Assembly: GCF_937910895.1 (NCBI RefSeq)
Contig: NZ_CALEMI010000066.1
Location: 34,036-98,035 of the forward strand
Source of the DNA: an uncultured Dokdonia sp.
GTDB taxonomy: Bacteria; Bacteroidota; Bacteroidia; Flavobacteriales; Flavobacteriaceae
Direction: 5' to 3'
DNA length: 64,000 nucleotides
Shown here: in pieces, positions 15,975-25,047 of the stretch
Layout: each line of letters opens with the position of its first letter
Position numbering within the stretch: position 1 is the first letter of the stretch
Program-made: the position numbers and the translations under genes
Notes under the pieces: model-generated
Told to the model about the DNA's origin: nothing
Databases searched by the model: none
Seen by the model: the letters and a program-made list of their open reading frames with translations, nothing else

Positions 15975-18900
15975 TTACTTCAAGAAATCTTCTTTGCTTT
16001 TTAATTCCATAGCAAGAGTATCTGTTTTTTCTATATACTTTGTGAACTTAGATAAGCGCTTACTTAAGATTTTTTCTAAATCTGCTTCTGCTTTTGCATA
16101 TCGATCAGAAAGTAAGGAAAGGTTCTCCAATTGTGCCTGACTTGGCGCTTCATAGTTAGCTGCAACATCACTATACAATTGTCCTAGCTTTTCTCTTAAC
16201 TGAGGAGGCGCAGAATCTACATAGTTATCACCAGATGTGATTACCAATGTATTTTTCAAGGCATTAAGTTCGTCAATAAGTGGTTGTGCTACTTTTTTTG
16301 CTTTTGCATCAGCCGCTATTGCTTTTTCTCCTGTTTGGATCATCTCATCCATTTTATACACCATATACGCTAAGTCTTCTTGTATATCAAACAATTTTTG
16401 AGAGGTAGCGTGTTGTGCTTCTCTTTCTTTTGCTGTAATAAAAGATTTAGGATCGTTTTGAATCTCAAAGGTAGTTTCATAGGTATCCTTTCCTTTTGTA
16501 AGAACTGCTTTATACGTACCCGCTTTTGCTCTCATAGGTTGGAAAGCTCCAAAACTTAATGTTTTTCCAGCAGCATTTTTAGGTGCTTTTGTGTTGTAAT
16601 CCCAACGTACTATATTAATCCCTTTTGACTTTCCGGGCGTTAATGTAGTGATCTCATTACCTTCCATGTCCTGAATTTCTAAAGACATTTTTCCAAACGT
16701 ATGTCGTTTTTGTAAATAGTATTTTAATTGTAATGCAGTACCTGGATTTGGTCCTACAAATTCCAATTCGGTACTACCACCACCAAAGCCACCTTCTTCT
16801 ACCATAGTTCCTTTCTTGGTATCAAAGAAATGCACATTTTTTGCTAATACATCCTGTGTTACTTCACGTAAGGTACTTATGTCATCTATAATAATAACAC
16901 CACGGCCGTGTGTTCCAGCGACTAAATCATTGGTCTTTTTTTGAAGATCAAGAAAGTGTACCGCTGTGTGCGGGAAGTTATTTGTAAAATGTGACCAGTT
17001 TTTACCTCCGTTTACCGTAATGTATAATCCGTTTTCTGCGCCTAAGAATAATAAATCTTCGTTTACATAATCTTCTTGAATATTACGAGCAAAAATAGGA
17101 ATGTCATCTGTTACGATACTTGTCCACGTAGCACCATAATCCTTTGTCTTATATACATAAGGTTTCATATCTCCTCGTGCATGACCATCAAAAACGGCAT
17201 AGGCAGTTCCTTTTCCATGAACACTAGCTTCGATATGATATACCCACGTGGTAGCAGGTAATCCTGAGATATTTGCCGTTACGTTTGTCCAGTTCTTACC
17301 ACCATCTTTAGTGATTTGCACATTTCCATCGTCGGTACCTACCCAGATCACTTTTTCATCCAGAGGAGATTCTGCAATAGTAAAAATAGTCGTATGCTTT
17401 TCTGCTCCAGAGGTATCGTTAGAAAGTCCCCCTGATTTAGTAGGCTGCTTTGCAGGATCATTTGTGGTTAAATCTGGAGAAATAATTCGCCATGTATCTC
17501 CCATATTATCACTTACGTGCAAATACTGACTACCCATATAAAAACGATCAGGTTGATGTGTACTTACTGCCATAGGTGCATTCCAGTTAAAACGTAAATC
17601 GTCATACCCAGTAACAGGAAGTGGTTTTACATTTTTAGTATAGTTACGCTCCATATCATAGCGCCATACATTATCTGCGCCTTGCATTTCTGAATATAGA
17701 ATTTCTTTGGTTGGATGTTTTAACACTCTAAAACCATCACCAACACCCACGCGTACCCAATCACGAGCTTCTACACCTCCCGGTGAAGAAGAAGGGCCAT
17801 ACCAAGAACCATTGTCTTGTAAACCTCCATAAATTCGATAAGGCTCAGCATCATCTACGCTAATATGATAAAACTGTGATAAAGGTAAATTACTTACAAT
17901 TTCCATCGTCGTTCCTTGATTCCAAGAACGATATACACCACCATCGGTACCTACGTGCATCATATCAGAATTATTGATATCAAATACAATATCATGAATG
18001 TCTGAGTGCATATTCCCTAGCGGTACAAAGGTTTCTCCTCCATCTTTAGAGATAGATCCGCTTAAACCTCCTTTTACAACCACATCTGGATTTTTAGGAT
18101 CTACCACAATTCTTGAAAAGTAAAAAGGACGAACGGTTAATGCAAAATCACTATTGGTCAGTTCCCAAGTAGCACCTGCATCGTTAGAACGGTATAATCC
18201 TTTGTCTTTTTCAGATTCGATTACAGCATATACACGGTTAGAATCAGAAGGTGCTACGGCAATTCCGATACGTCCTAAGATTCCTTCCGGAAAACCATTG
18301 TGTATTTTATTCCACGTGGCACCACCATCTGTAGATTTGTATAATGCACTACCGTTTCCTCCAGAATTAAAGTCCCATCCCGTACGTCTGTGTTCCCACA
18401 TCGCAGCATAGAGTACATCTGGATTATTTGGGTCCATCATAAAATCAGCAGCTCCAGTGTTCTCATCTACGTATAGAATGTTCTTCCACGTTGTACCACC
18501 GTCTGTTGTTTTATAAATTCCGCGTTCCGTGCTTGGGCTCCAAAGCGCACCTAATACAGAAACATACACGACATCACTATTTTCAGGATGAATTTCGATA
18601 CCAGAAATACGTTCTGAGTTTTCAAACCCCATTTTATCCCAATTGACACCACCGTCTTTTGATCTGTATAAACCATCTCCGACAGAGACAGAGTTACGCG
18701 TCCATATTTCACCTGTACCTACCCAAACCGTTTTATCTGGATCATTAGGGTCTATAGCAACTTGTCCTATAGATTGGATGTGTTCTTCAAAAATAGGCGA
18801 GTAGGATGCACCTCCATTGCTAGACTTCCATACACCACCACCAGCGGTACCAGTATAGATGATTTGTGGATTGGTTGGGTGAACTTCCATATCGATGATA

Positions 18901-19043
18901 CGTCCACTCATTAGGGCTGGACCAATTTGTCTAGCAGTAATGTCACCAAAAAGTTCTTTTCCCTTAAGAACGATTTCTTGAGCACTACCTACTAAAGTAA
19001 AGGATGCAAAGAGACACCCTAAAAAAATGTTTTTAGTTTTCAT
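15975..19043 (-). CDS. Secreted BNR/sortilin-type beta-propeller protein (glycosyl-hydrolase-like)
   Basis: This 1022-aa exoprotein has a signal peptide (MKTKNIFLGCLFASFTLVGSA). Its propeller is rich in Asp-box repeats: SKDGGVNW, TTDGGTTW, STDGGATW, SNDAGATW, TKDGGKNW and TVNGGKNW, spread over about residues 60-720. This matches the VPS10/sortilin-like 'glycosyl hydrolase' proteins common in marine Bacteroidetes. After the propeller comes a small beta domain (about 760-860) and a long helical, probably coiled-coil, C-terminus. No T9SS sorting domain is seen. Binding or hydrolysis of glycans or peptides is possible; the enzyme activity is not established by sequence. Confidence 0.85.
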   Translation of the reverse strand: MKTKNIFLGCLFASFTLVGSAQEIVLKGKELFGDITARQIGPALMSGRIIDMEVHPTNPQIIYTGTAGGGVWKSSNGGASYSPIFEEHIQSIGQVAIDPNDPDKTVWVGTGEIWTRNSVSVGDGLYRSKDGGVNWDKMGFENSERISGIEIHPENSDVVYVSVLGALWSPSTERGIYKTTDGGTTWKNILYVDENTGAADFMMDPNNPDVLYAAMWEHRRTGWDFNSGGNGSALYKSTDGGATWNKIHNGFPEGILGRIGIAVAPSDSNRVYAVIESEKDKGLYRSNDAGATWELTNSDFALTVRPFYFSRIVVDPKNPDVVVKGGLSGSISKDGGETFVPLGNMHSDIHDIVFDINNSDMMHVGTDGGVYRSWNQGTTMEIVSNLPLSQFYHISVDDAEPYRIYGGLQDNGSWYGPSSSPGGVEARDWVRVGVGDGFRVLKHPTKEILYSEMQGADNVWRYDMERNYTKNVKPLPVTGYDDLRFNWNAPMAVSTHQPDRFYMGSQYLHVSDNMGDTWRIISPDLTTNDPAKQPTKSGGLSNDTSGAEKHTTIFTIAESPLDEKVIWVGTDDGNVQITKDGGKNWTNVTANISGLPATTWVYHIEASVHGKGTAYAVFDGHARGDMKPYVYKTKDYGATWTSIVTDDIPIFARNIQEDYVNEDLLFLGAENGLYITVNGGKNWSHFTNNFPHTAVHFLDLQKKTNDLVAGTHGRGVIIIDDISTLREVTQDVLAKNVHFFDTKKGTMVEEGGFGGGSTELEFVGPNPGTALQLKYYLQKRHTFGKMSLEIQDMEGNEITTLTPGKSKGINIVRWDYNTKAPKNAAGKTLSFGAFQPMRAKAGTYKAVLTKGKDTYETTFEIQNDPKSFITAKEREAQHATSQKLFDIQEDLAYMVYKMDEMIQTGEKAIAADAKAKKVAQPLIDELNALKNTLVITSGDNYVDSAPPQLREKLGQLYSDVAANYEAPSQAQLENLSLLSDRYAKAEADLEKILSKRLSKFTKYIEKTDTLAMELKSKEDFLK

Positions 19044-19095
19044 GAGAATTATGATTGATTGTTGTTTGTATATTTTTTCGCTTAAAGCGAAATAA

Positions 19096-19125
19096 AAAAC
19101 CTCAATCAGAAACGATTGAGGTTTT
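19096..19125. terminator. Hairpin terminator after the LolA-like gene
   Basis: Arms AAAACCTCAATC (19096-19107) and GATTGAGGTTTT (19114-19125) enclose a 6-nt loop. It lies 15 bp after the minus-strand stop. Confidence 0.88.
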
Positions 19126-19140
19126 GTATATGATCAAGTA

Positions 19141-19881
19141 TTATTCTTGAACTGGGAAGGCAAACATCTCGTCTGTTACTTCTGGGTTCACTACGATACT
19201 TTTAATTTCTAATGCTTGTCCGCCAAAAACAGTTCTAGCAAACGCAAAATATAAGCCATCTACTTCTGTATAGTCACTATAAGTATCTTTAGAAATTTGT
19301 CCTTTTGCAGGTCCTGCTTGTATTTCTGAAGCGGTTTGAATAGGGACAAAATTTTCTGTTTCAAAGTAATATGTTACTTTATTATCTACCATCTCTCCGT
19401 CAGCTTTCACAGGATCCATAGTAACTTCAACTTTATACGTGTTCGTTCCATCTATGATCTCTTCTCCTAAAAGTTCAACTGTAAACCCTTTGTCTTTGTA
19501 ATTTAAGAATGGGCTAGGGAACGTTTTACCTGATAGTATTTTAAAATTCTCTAAGGTTTCAGAATCTACTTTTTCTGATTTCATAGACTGGAAGTTTGTT
19601 GTCCAAGCCACGTCACCGTCAAAAGCTAATTGTGTAATTTCTTGTCCTTGTAAGTTAATTTTAATCATTTGACGTCCGTCTTTCATTTCAATAATTGTAA
19701 CAGGAATTTCCATTCCTTGATTTACAACAGCATTAATTTGAAGTCCTTCGAGTTTGCCCCAAGCTTCTTCACCACCAGTATTTTCAAAGTAATTTGCAAT
19801 GATCTCATCTGCGGTTTGTGCTTGCGTAGGGATCGCAACAGCTATCAATACTACTGCAATTAATAATTTAATCGTTTTCAT
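19141..19881 (-). CDS. LolA-like periplasmic lipoprotein-sorting-type protein
   Basis: This 246-aa protein has a cleavable signal peptide (MKTIKLLIAVVLIAVAIPTQAQ). It then starts TADEIIANYFENTGGEEAW, typical of the outer-membrane lipoprotein-sorting (LolA-like) fold. The body alternates beta strands (KINLQGQEITQLAFDGDVAW, KVEVTMDPV, KVTYYFETENFVPIQT). The fold binds lipids or lipoproteins in the periplasm. A true LolA is shorter, so this is a paralogous family member. It is upstream of, and same-strand with, the BNR-repeat gene, but a terminator separates them. Confidence 0.78.
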   Translation of the reverse strand: MKTIKLLIAVVLIAVAIPTQAQTADEIIANYFENTGGEEAWGKLEGLQINAVVNQGMEIPVTIIEMKDGRQMIKINLQGQEITQLAFDGDVAWTTNFQSMKSEKVDSETLENFKILSGKTFPSPFLNYKDKGFTVELLGEEIIDGTNTYKVEVTMDPVKADGEMVDNKVTYYFETENFVPIQTASEIQAGPAKGQISKDTYSDYTEVDGLYFAFARTVFGGQALEIKSIVVNPEVTDEMFAFPVQE

Positions 19882-20182
19882 AAAAGTCTAATTTGTGTAT
19901 AATTAATGTTTGATGTCTAGCCATAAGACTATGAACTCTTTTTTTTGTTACACGTTTTTTAATTTTTTTTAGTACTTTTTTATTGGTAACAAAATCAGTG
20001 TTCTGTAATTAATATAAGGTTTTCTTTATCAAAAAGAGAACAAGATAAGAATAGTTATAATACTATGTATAGATCATTATTAATGAATTTCTGTTTTACG
20101 CTAACGTTATCGTTGATTTGTATTGCAAATAAAGGAGGTAAAATCTATTTATTTTATCTTTATGATCTTAGACCACAGAAAG
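19882..20182. other. Intergenic region, divergent start sites
   Basis: This gap of about 300 bp is AT-rich. The only item I can name is a -7-like box at 20155. Two overlapping ORFs that begin within it look spurious. Confidence 0.5.
20155..20162 (+). promoter_or_regulatory. Possible -7 box of the gluconate operon
   Basis: TATCTTTA lies 20 bp before ATG 20183. It fits the TAnnTTTG consensus except for the last base. No -33 box is evident. Confidence 0.4.
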
Positions 20183-21082
20183 ATGAAATTTGGAAAAGTA
20201 GATCACCCAGAAACGATAGATTTTACACTCCCTCAAGATCATATAGATACAGAAAAAGTCTTAAGTACTACTACTTCAGCTCCTTTGCAAGTCTATGTAG
20301 GTTGTGCTAAATGGAATAAACAAGATTTGAAAAACTTTTATCCACGAGGCACCAAAGATGAATTGGGCTATTACTCTAGTCAGTTTAACTGTATAGAACT
20401 CAATGCGACCTTTTACAGACTTTTTCCTAAAGAGCAATATGAGAAATGGTATGATAAAACGCCTGAAGGATTTAAGTTCTTCCCTAAAATTACCAATAAT
20501 ATTAGCCACTTAAAACGACTTATTGATGCAGAACAGTATATTCCTGAATACCTAGATCACACCTTAGCACTCAAAGAAAAGTTAGGTACTATCTTTTTAC
20601 AGATGCACAATAACTTCCAACCTAAAAATTTTGACCGCGTTGATAATTTTATAAATCATTGGCCTTCGCATGTTCCCATAGCATTGGAGTTTAGACACAC
20701 TGATTGGTTTAATGATCCTCAGGTAGCAGAACGATTATATCATACCCTCGAAGAACATAATATGGCAAATGTATTGGTGGATACGGCAGGCAGACGTGAT
20801 ATTATGCACATGCGATTAACAAATAATGAAGCTTTTATACGCTTTGTAGGAGCCAACCATGAGAGTGATTATACACGCTTAGACGATTGGATAGTGAGAT
20901 TACAAAAATGGATCGCTCAGGGATTAAAGAACATTCATTTTTTCATTCATCAGAATGTAGAGGTGGAGTCACCATTACTAACCGCTTATTTTATTAAAAA
21001 GTTGAATAGTGAATTGTCTTTAGATTTAAAAATACCTCAAACACTTTCACAGAATAATACAAACACACCAACCTTATTTTAA
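20183..21082 (+). CDS. DUF72 domain protein
   Basis: Started at ATG 20183 (MKFGKVDHPETIDF), just downstream of a -7-like box; an in-frame ATG at 20123 would precede that box. The product of about 299 aa carries DUF72, a TIM-barrel-like family: VYVGCAKWNKQDLKNFYP, then FNCIELNATFYRLFP, PEGFKFFPKITNNISH, VPIALEFRHTDWF and FFIHQN. The reaction of the family is unknown. Its stop overlaps the start of the gntK-gnd fusion (TAATG), so the two are translationally coupled, which ties it to gluconate metabolism here. Confidence 0.88.
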   Translation: MKFGKVDHPETIDFTLPQDHIDTEKVLSTTTSAPLQVYVGCAKWNKQDLKNFYPRGTKDELGYYSSQFNCIELNATFYRLFPKEQYEKWYDKTPEGFKFFPKITNNISHLKRLIDAEQYIPEYLDHTLALKEKLGTIFLQMHNNFQPKNFDRVDNFINHWPSHVPIALEFRHTDWFNDPQVAERLYHTLEEHNMANVLVDTAGRRDIMHMRLTNNEAFIRFVGANHESDYTRLDDWIVRLQKWIAQGLKNIHFFIHQNVEVESPLLTAYFIKKLNSELSLDLKIPQTLSQNNTNTPTLF

Positions 21083-22971
21083 TGGGAACGATATATGTAG
21101 TAATGGGCGTTTCTGGCGTAGGAAAGACGACCATAGGAAAAGCGATTGCAAAACAGCTACAAGTTCCTTTTTATGATGCCGATGATTTCCATCCTCAAAA
21201 AAATAAAGACAAAATGGCTTCGGGTGTTGCCTTACAAGATGAAGATCGTTGGCCTTGGCTAGATGCTATTGTAGCTCAGTATCCTCAGTGGAAAACCAAG
21301 GGTGCTGTTTTAGCTTGTTCTGCGCTTAAAGAAAAATATCGCAAACGTCTCGAAGTTGACCAACTACACGTTAAGACTATATATCTTTCGGCTAGTTGTA
21401 CGCTTGTCAAAGAACGCTTAGCAGCGCGTACAGATCACTTTTTCAATCCCGACTTATTACAATCACAATTTGATGCTTTAGAAGCACCACGAGCAGGTAT
21501 TATTTGTGATGCTACCATGCCTAAAGAGGCATTAGTAAAACATATTATGAATACAATACAACAACAAACTTTATCACAGTTAGGACTCATTGGGTTAGGG
21601 GTGATGGGGAAATCGCTTTCGCGAAATTTTGCAAATCACGATATAACCTTGTCCTTATACAACAGACACTTAGCTGATGTAGAAGAAAACGTCGCTATGC
21701 AGTTTGTACGTTCATATCCAGAATTACAACATAGTAAAGGCTTTGATGATATAGAAGCTTTTGTAAACTCTCTTGCGCTTCCGCGAAAAATATTCCTGAT
21801 GGTCAATTCCGGTCCTGCAGTCGATGCTGTAATAGCCTCACTAGAACCCTATTTATCTAAAGGAGATATTATTATGGATGGAGGAAATAGCCATTATTTA
21901 GATACCGAAAGACGTGTAGAAACTTTGCAAGAAAAAGGAATTCACTTTATGGGAGTAGGTGTTTCAGGAGGAGAAGAAGGCGCTCTAAAAGGACCTTCAA
22001 TCATGCCAAGCGGTACCGCCGAAGCCTACAAACAAGTTGGGATTTTTTTAGAAACCATAGCCGCTAGAGATGCACAGAATAATGCTTGTTGTGCCAGAGT
22101 AGGCGCTGGAGGTTCTGGTCATTTTATAAAAATGATTCACAATGGTATTGAATATGCCGAAATGCAACTTATCGCCGAAGTGTATGATATCTTACATTAC
22201 CATTGTATGGTTTCACTAGAAGATATTGCACACACCTTTGACACTTGGAATGCTGGAGAAGAAAATAGTTATTTATTAGAAATATCATCAAAGATCTTAC
22301 GTAAAACAGAAAATGGGCAACCACTTATAGATGTAATACTAGACAAAGCCCAACAAAAAGGAACTGGAAGTTGGAGTACTACGGCAGCCTTGCAAATAGG
22401 AACTCCTTTTGATACAATTGCACAAGCAGTACTTGCACGAATTATATCGTCAGAAAAAGTACAACGTGTTAAAGGACAACAACGCTATAAAATCAAAAGA
22501 GAAGAAATTAAACACCTTGAGATTGCTACCATAAAAAGTGCCTATCAAACAGCACGTATCATTAATCACGCGATAGGTTTTGAAACCTTACGTAAAGCTT
22601 CGATTCATTACAAATGGGAATTACATCTTTCAGAGATTGCACGTATATGGACCAATGGCTGTATTATACGTTCCAAACTGATGCAACAATTAATTGGTGT
22701 TCTAGACGGATTTGATGACAGTATATTATTTCACGAAAGTGTGATTCCGCAAATCACAAAAGGACAATCTGCGTTAAAACAAGTAGTACCAAAAGCCGTA
22801 GGAGCAGGAGCTGCTATTCCTGTTTTTAGTGCGTCACTTTCCTATTTTAATGCGATGATTCAAGGCGATTCATCAGCGAGTATGATTCAAGCACAACGGG
22901 ACTTTTTTGGCGCGCACACCTACGAACGAAAAGATAGAGAAGGATCATTTCATACGGTTTGGGATGCATAG
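21082..22971 (+). CDS. Bifunctional gluconokinase / 6-phosphogluconate dehydrogenase fusion
   Basis: The 629 residues read through two complete enzymes with no stop between them. Residues 1 to about 160 are a GntK-type gluconokinase with P-loop GVSGVGKT (9-16), YDADDFHPQKNKDKM and ACSALKEKYR. Residues from about 165 are 6-phosphogluconate dehydrogenase with Rossmann GLGVMG (171-176), MDGGNSHY, VSGGEEGA and the catalytic K350 and E357 in GGSGHFIKMIHNGIEY. The first domain makes 6-phosphogluconate from gluconate and the second oxidatively decarboxylates it to ribulose 5-phosphate. The fusion would pass product straight to the next enzyme. Start overlaps the DUF72 stop. The GntP permease lies downstream past a small gene. 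Confidence 0.95.
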   Translation: MGTIYVVMGVSGVGKTTIGKAIAKQLQVPFYDADDFHPQKNKDKMASGVALQDEDRWPWLDAIVAQYPQWKTKGAVLACSALKEKYRKRLEVDQLHVKTIYLSASCTLVKERLAARTDHFFNPDLLQSQFDALEAPRAGIICDATMPKEALVKHIMNTIQQQTLSQLGLIGLGVMGKSLSRNFANHDITLSLYNRHLADVEENVAMQFVRSYPELQHSKGFDDIEAFVNSLALPRKIFLMVNSGPAVDAVIASLEPYLSKGDIIMDGGNSHYLDTERRVETLQEKGIHFMGVGVSGGEEGALKGPSIMPSGTAEAYKQVGIFLETIAARDAQNNACCARVGAGGSGHFIKMIHNGIEYAEMQLIAEVYDILHYHCMVSLEDIAHTFDTWNAGEENSYLLEISSKILRKTENGQPLIDVILDKAQQKGTGSWSTTAALQIGTPFDTIAQAVLARIISSEKVQRVKGQQRYKIKREEIKHLEIATIKSAYQTARIINHAIGFETLRKASIHYKWELHLSEIARIWTNGCIIRSKLMQQLIGVLDGFDDSILFHESVIPQITKGQSALKQVVPKAVGAGAAIPVFSASLSYFNAMIQGDSSASMIQAQRDFFGAHTYERKDREGSFHTVWDA

Positions 22972-22973
22972 CT

Positions 22974-22994
22974 ATGAGTCTGTGAGTGGTGAGT
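22974..22994. repeat. Left inverted repeat flanking the four-helix-bundle gene
   Basis: ATGAGTCTGTGAGTGGT (22974-22990) continues to TGTGAGTGGTGAGT (22981-22994). The 14-mer recurs inverted at 23457-23470, and a 15/17 match to the 17-mer is inverted at 23431-23447. It begins 2 bp after the gnd stop. Confidence 0.7.
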
Positions 22995-23040
22995 CTTTGA
23001 GATATTAGGAAATTAAAATGATTAAGAATTTATAGAGTGT

Positions 23041-23406
23041 ATGAAGAGTAAATACCATTTTCGGTTTGAAGATTTGAATGTGTATCAGAAGGCTATTCAG
23101 TTTTGTGAAGCCGTAAATACTCAAATAGATACTTTCCCACAAAAAGAAATATACAGGCTATCTTCTCAATTTATTAGAGCAGCAGACTCTATCGCTTTTA
23201 ATATAGCAGAAGGGTCAGGAAGTACAGATGCAAACTTTAATAGATATTTAAAGATGGCTTGGGATAGTTCTCCCGAATGTGTAGCTGCATCAACCAAAGC
23301 AAGATTAAGAGGGTATATTGATGTTGATACTGACGAATTGAATAGGCAACAATTAACAGAAATTGGAAAGATGATATCATCACTCAGAAAACATTTGAAA
23401 AAATGA
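23041..23406 (+). CDS. Four-helix bundle protein (S23/IVP family)
   Basis: This 121-aa protein matches the four-helix-bundle family (TIGR02436) first noted in rRNA intervening sequences: FRFEDLNVYQKAIQFCEAV, then LSSQFIRAADSIAFNIAEGSG and a C-terminal helix ending RKHLKK. Members occur as scattered single genes in Bacteroidetes; function is unknown, and the related Avd protein helps diversity-generating retroelements. No reverse transcriptase is here. Inverted repeats flank it, and it interrupts the gluconate operon between the kinase/dehydrogenase and the permease. Confidence 0.87.
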   Translation: MKSKYHFRFEDLNVYQKAIQFCEAVNTQIDTFPQKEIYRLSSQFIRAADSIAFNIAEGSGSTDANFNRYLKMAWDSSPECVAASTKARLRGYIDVDTDELNRQQLTEIGKMISSLRKHLKK

Positions 23407-23430
23407 ACAGTAGCCCTTTATAACAAATTT

Positions 23431-23470
23431 ACGACTCACAGGCTCATCAATCATAAACTCACCACTCACA
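23431..23470. repeat. Right inverted repeats flanking the four-helix-bundle gene
   Basis: ACGACTCACAGGCTCAT (23431-23447) and ACTCACCACTCACA (23457-23470) are complements of the left repeat at 22974-22994. They lie just before the gntP start. Confidence 0.7.
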
Positions 23471-23485
23471 AACCCAACACGAACT

Positions 23486-24853
23486 ATGGATATACAATTA
23501 CTAACAGCAGTACTCATAGGCATTAGTGTCCTGCTATTTTTAATACTCCGATTAAAATTTCAGGCATTTATAGCATTATTGATTACGTGTATTGTGGTGG
23601 GGGTCATTGCTGGTATGGAACCCAAAACCATTCTGGATAGTGTAAAGAACGGAATGGGAGGAACGCTTGGTTTTGTAGCGACGGTGGTAGGTCTTGGAGC
23701 ACTTTTTGGAGCTATATTAGAACGATCAGGTGGCGCACAACAATTAGCACTCGCTATGCTAAAACTTTTTGGCGTGAAGAATGCGCATTGGGCAGTTATG
23801 CTTACTGGGTTTTTAGTAGCAATCCCTGTATTTTTTGATGTAGCGTTTATTATTCTAGTTCCGCTGATTTATGCGTTGCAAAAACAAACGAAGAAGTCAT
23901 TGCTTTTATATGCGATTCCCTTATTAGCTGGACTTGCCATTACGCATACGTTTATTCCACCCACGCCAGGACCTATTGCTGTTGCAGATATTTTGGGAGC
24001 AGATCTAGGCTATGTCATTATTTTTGGATTTATAGCAGGCTTACCAGCTGCGATCATTGCGGGACCACTACTCGCGAAACGTTTGTCAAAAACGATGCAT
24101 ATTGAGACTCCAGAGGATATGGTGACTACGACAGCGATTCCTGAGAATGCGCCTTCGGCAGTGACAATACTACTTATTATAGCGATTCCCATTCTTCTAA
24201 TTGTTTGTAATACGGTATTGGGAAGTCCGCTTTTTGATCAGGACACCTTACCAGTGTGGCTCAGCTATGCTGCTGGACTATTAGGGCATCCATTTGTAGC
24301 CCTTATTATTGCAAATTTGGTCGCTTGGTATGTGTTAGGAATTAACAAAGGGTTTTCAAAGCAACAGCTATTAGAGATCTCTACAAAGTCACTGTATCCT
24401 GCGGGTGTGATCATATTACTTACGGGAGCAGGTGGCGCGTTTAAACAAATTTTGATTGATACAGGCGCAGGCGAAATGATCGCAGCATCATTAAGTGGCG
24501 ACTTCTTCCCACCCGTTGTATTTGGATTTCTCGTCGCGGCTATTATACGCGTTTTGCAAGGGTCGGCGACGGTGGCGATGATTACGGCTGCGGGAATTAC
24601 GGCTCCGTTGTTACATCAAATAAGTAATGGTGACGAAGTCTTACTTTTTACGCAACCACAATTAGCAGTACTTGTCATTGCTATTGCTTCTGGGGCAACT
24701 GTATTTTCGCATGTAAATGATAGTGGTTTTTGGTTGGTCAAACAATATCTCGGACTTACAGAAAAAGAGACGTTTCGATCTTGGACGATGATGACAACGC
24801 TGATAGCGATTGTTGGTCTTGTGGTTTCTACGCTATTATGGTATTTGGTGTAG
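23486..24853 (+). CDS. gntP: GntP-family gluconate:H+ symporter
   Basis: This 455-aa permease has about a dozen hydrophobic helices and GntP signatures such as GLGALFGAILERSGGAQQLA, PVFFDVAFIILVPL, THTFIPPTPGPIAVADILGADLG and the C-terminal SHVNDSGFWLVKQYLGL. It imports gluconate or a related sugar acid. It is encoded on the same strand as the gluconokinase fusion, so the operon covers uptake, phosphorylation and oxidation. ATG 23486 is chosen because membrane helix 1 follows directly. Confidence 0.94.
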   Translation: MDIQLLTAVLIGISVLLFLILRLKFQAFIALLITCIVVGVIAGMEPKTILDSVKNGMGGTLGFVATVVGLGALFGAILERSGGAQQLALAMLKLFGVKNAHWAVMLTGFLVAIPVFFDVAFIILVPLIYALQKQTKKSLLLYAIPLLAGLAITHTFIPPTPGPIAVADILGADLGYVIIFGFIAGLPAAIIAGPLLAKRLSKTMHIETPEDMVTTTAIPENAPSAVTILLIIAIPILLIVCNTVLGSPLFDQDTLPVWLSYAAGLLGHPFVALIIANLVAWYVLGINKGFSKQQLLEISTKSLYPAGVIILLTGAGGAFKQILIDTGAGEMIAASLSGDFFPPVVFGFLVAAIIRVLQGSATVAMITAAGITAPLLHQISNGDEVLLFTQPQLAVLVIAIASGATVFSHVNDSGFWLVKQYLGLTEKETFRSWTMMTTLIAIVGLVVSTLLWYLV

Positions 24854-24854
24854 G

Positions 24855-24874
24855 TATGCTTTCGCGAAAGCGTA
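24855..24874. repeat. 20-bp palindrome, one mismatch
   Basis: TATGCTTTCGCGAAAGCGTA, 2 bp after the gntP stop. Confidence 0.9.
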
Positions 24875-24883
24875 TATTGGATT

Positions 24884-24931
24884 TGTCGAAATGCGAAAGC
24901 ACATATTAAATGTATCGAAGTGCGAAAGCGT
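24884..24931. repeat. Two degenerate half-palindrome repeats
   Basis: TCGAAATGCGAAAGC (24886-24900) and TCGAAGTGCGAAAGC (24915-24929) lie 29 bp apart. Both resemble the composite half-site at 62644-62672 read on the minus strand. Confidence 0.65.
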
Positions 24932-25047
24932 AAACTATCAGAATCGTTGCTAGAAAATCAATAACAGTATGTACTTTTATGTACTAGAAATAAATTAATA
25001 ATGGATGTTGGATGCGATTTCCGACTTCTCGAAAATATAAAAACAGC

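Noticed and set aside
20065..20310. ORF overlapping the start of the DUF72 gene
   Set aside because: Different frame from the conserved protein, with no recognisable features.
21613..21626. CGCTTTCGCGAAA inside the gnd domain as a palindrome copy
   Set aside because: It lacks the right arm and encodes conserved residues (SLSRNF) of the dehydrogenase, so it is probably chance.
24884..24931. Short direct repeats near gntP as a CRISPR-like array
   Set aside because: Only two imperfect units, and they match the palindrome-related repeats.
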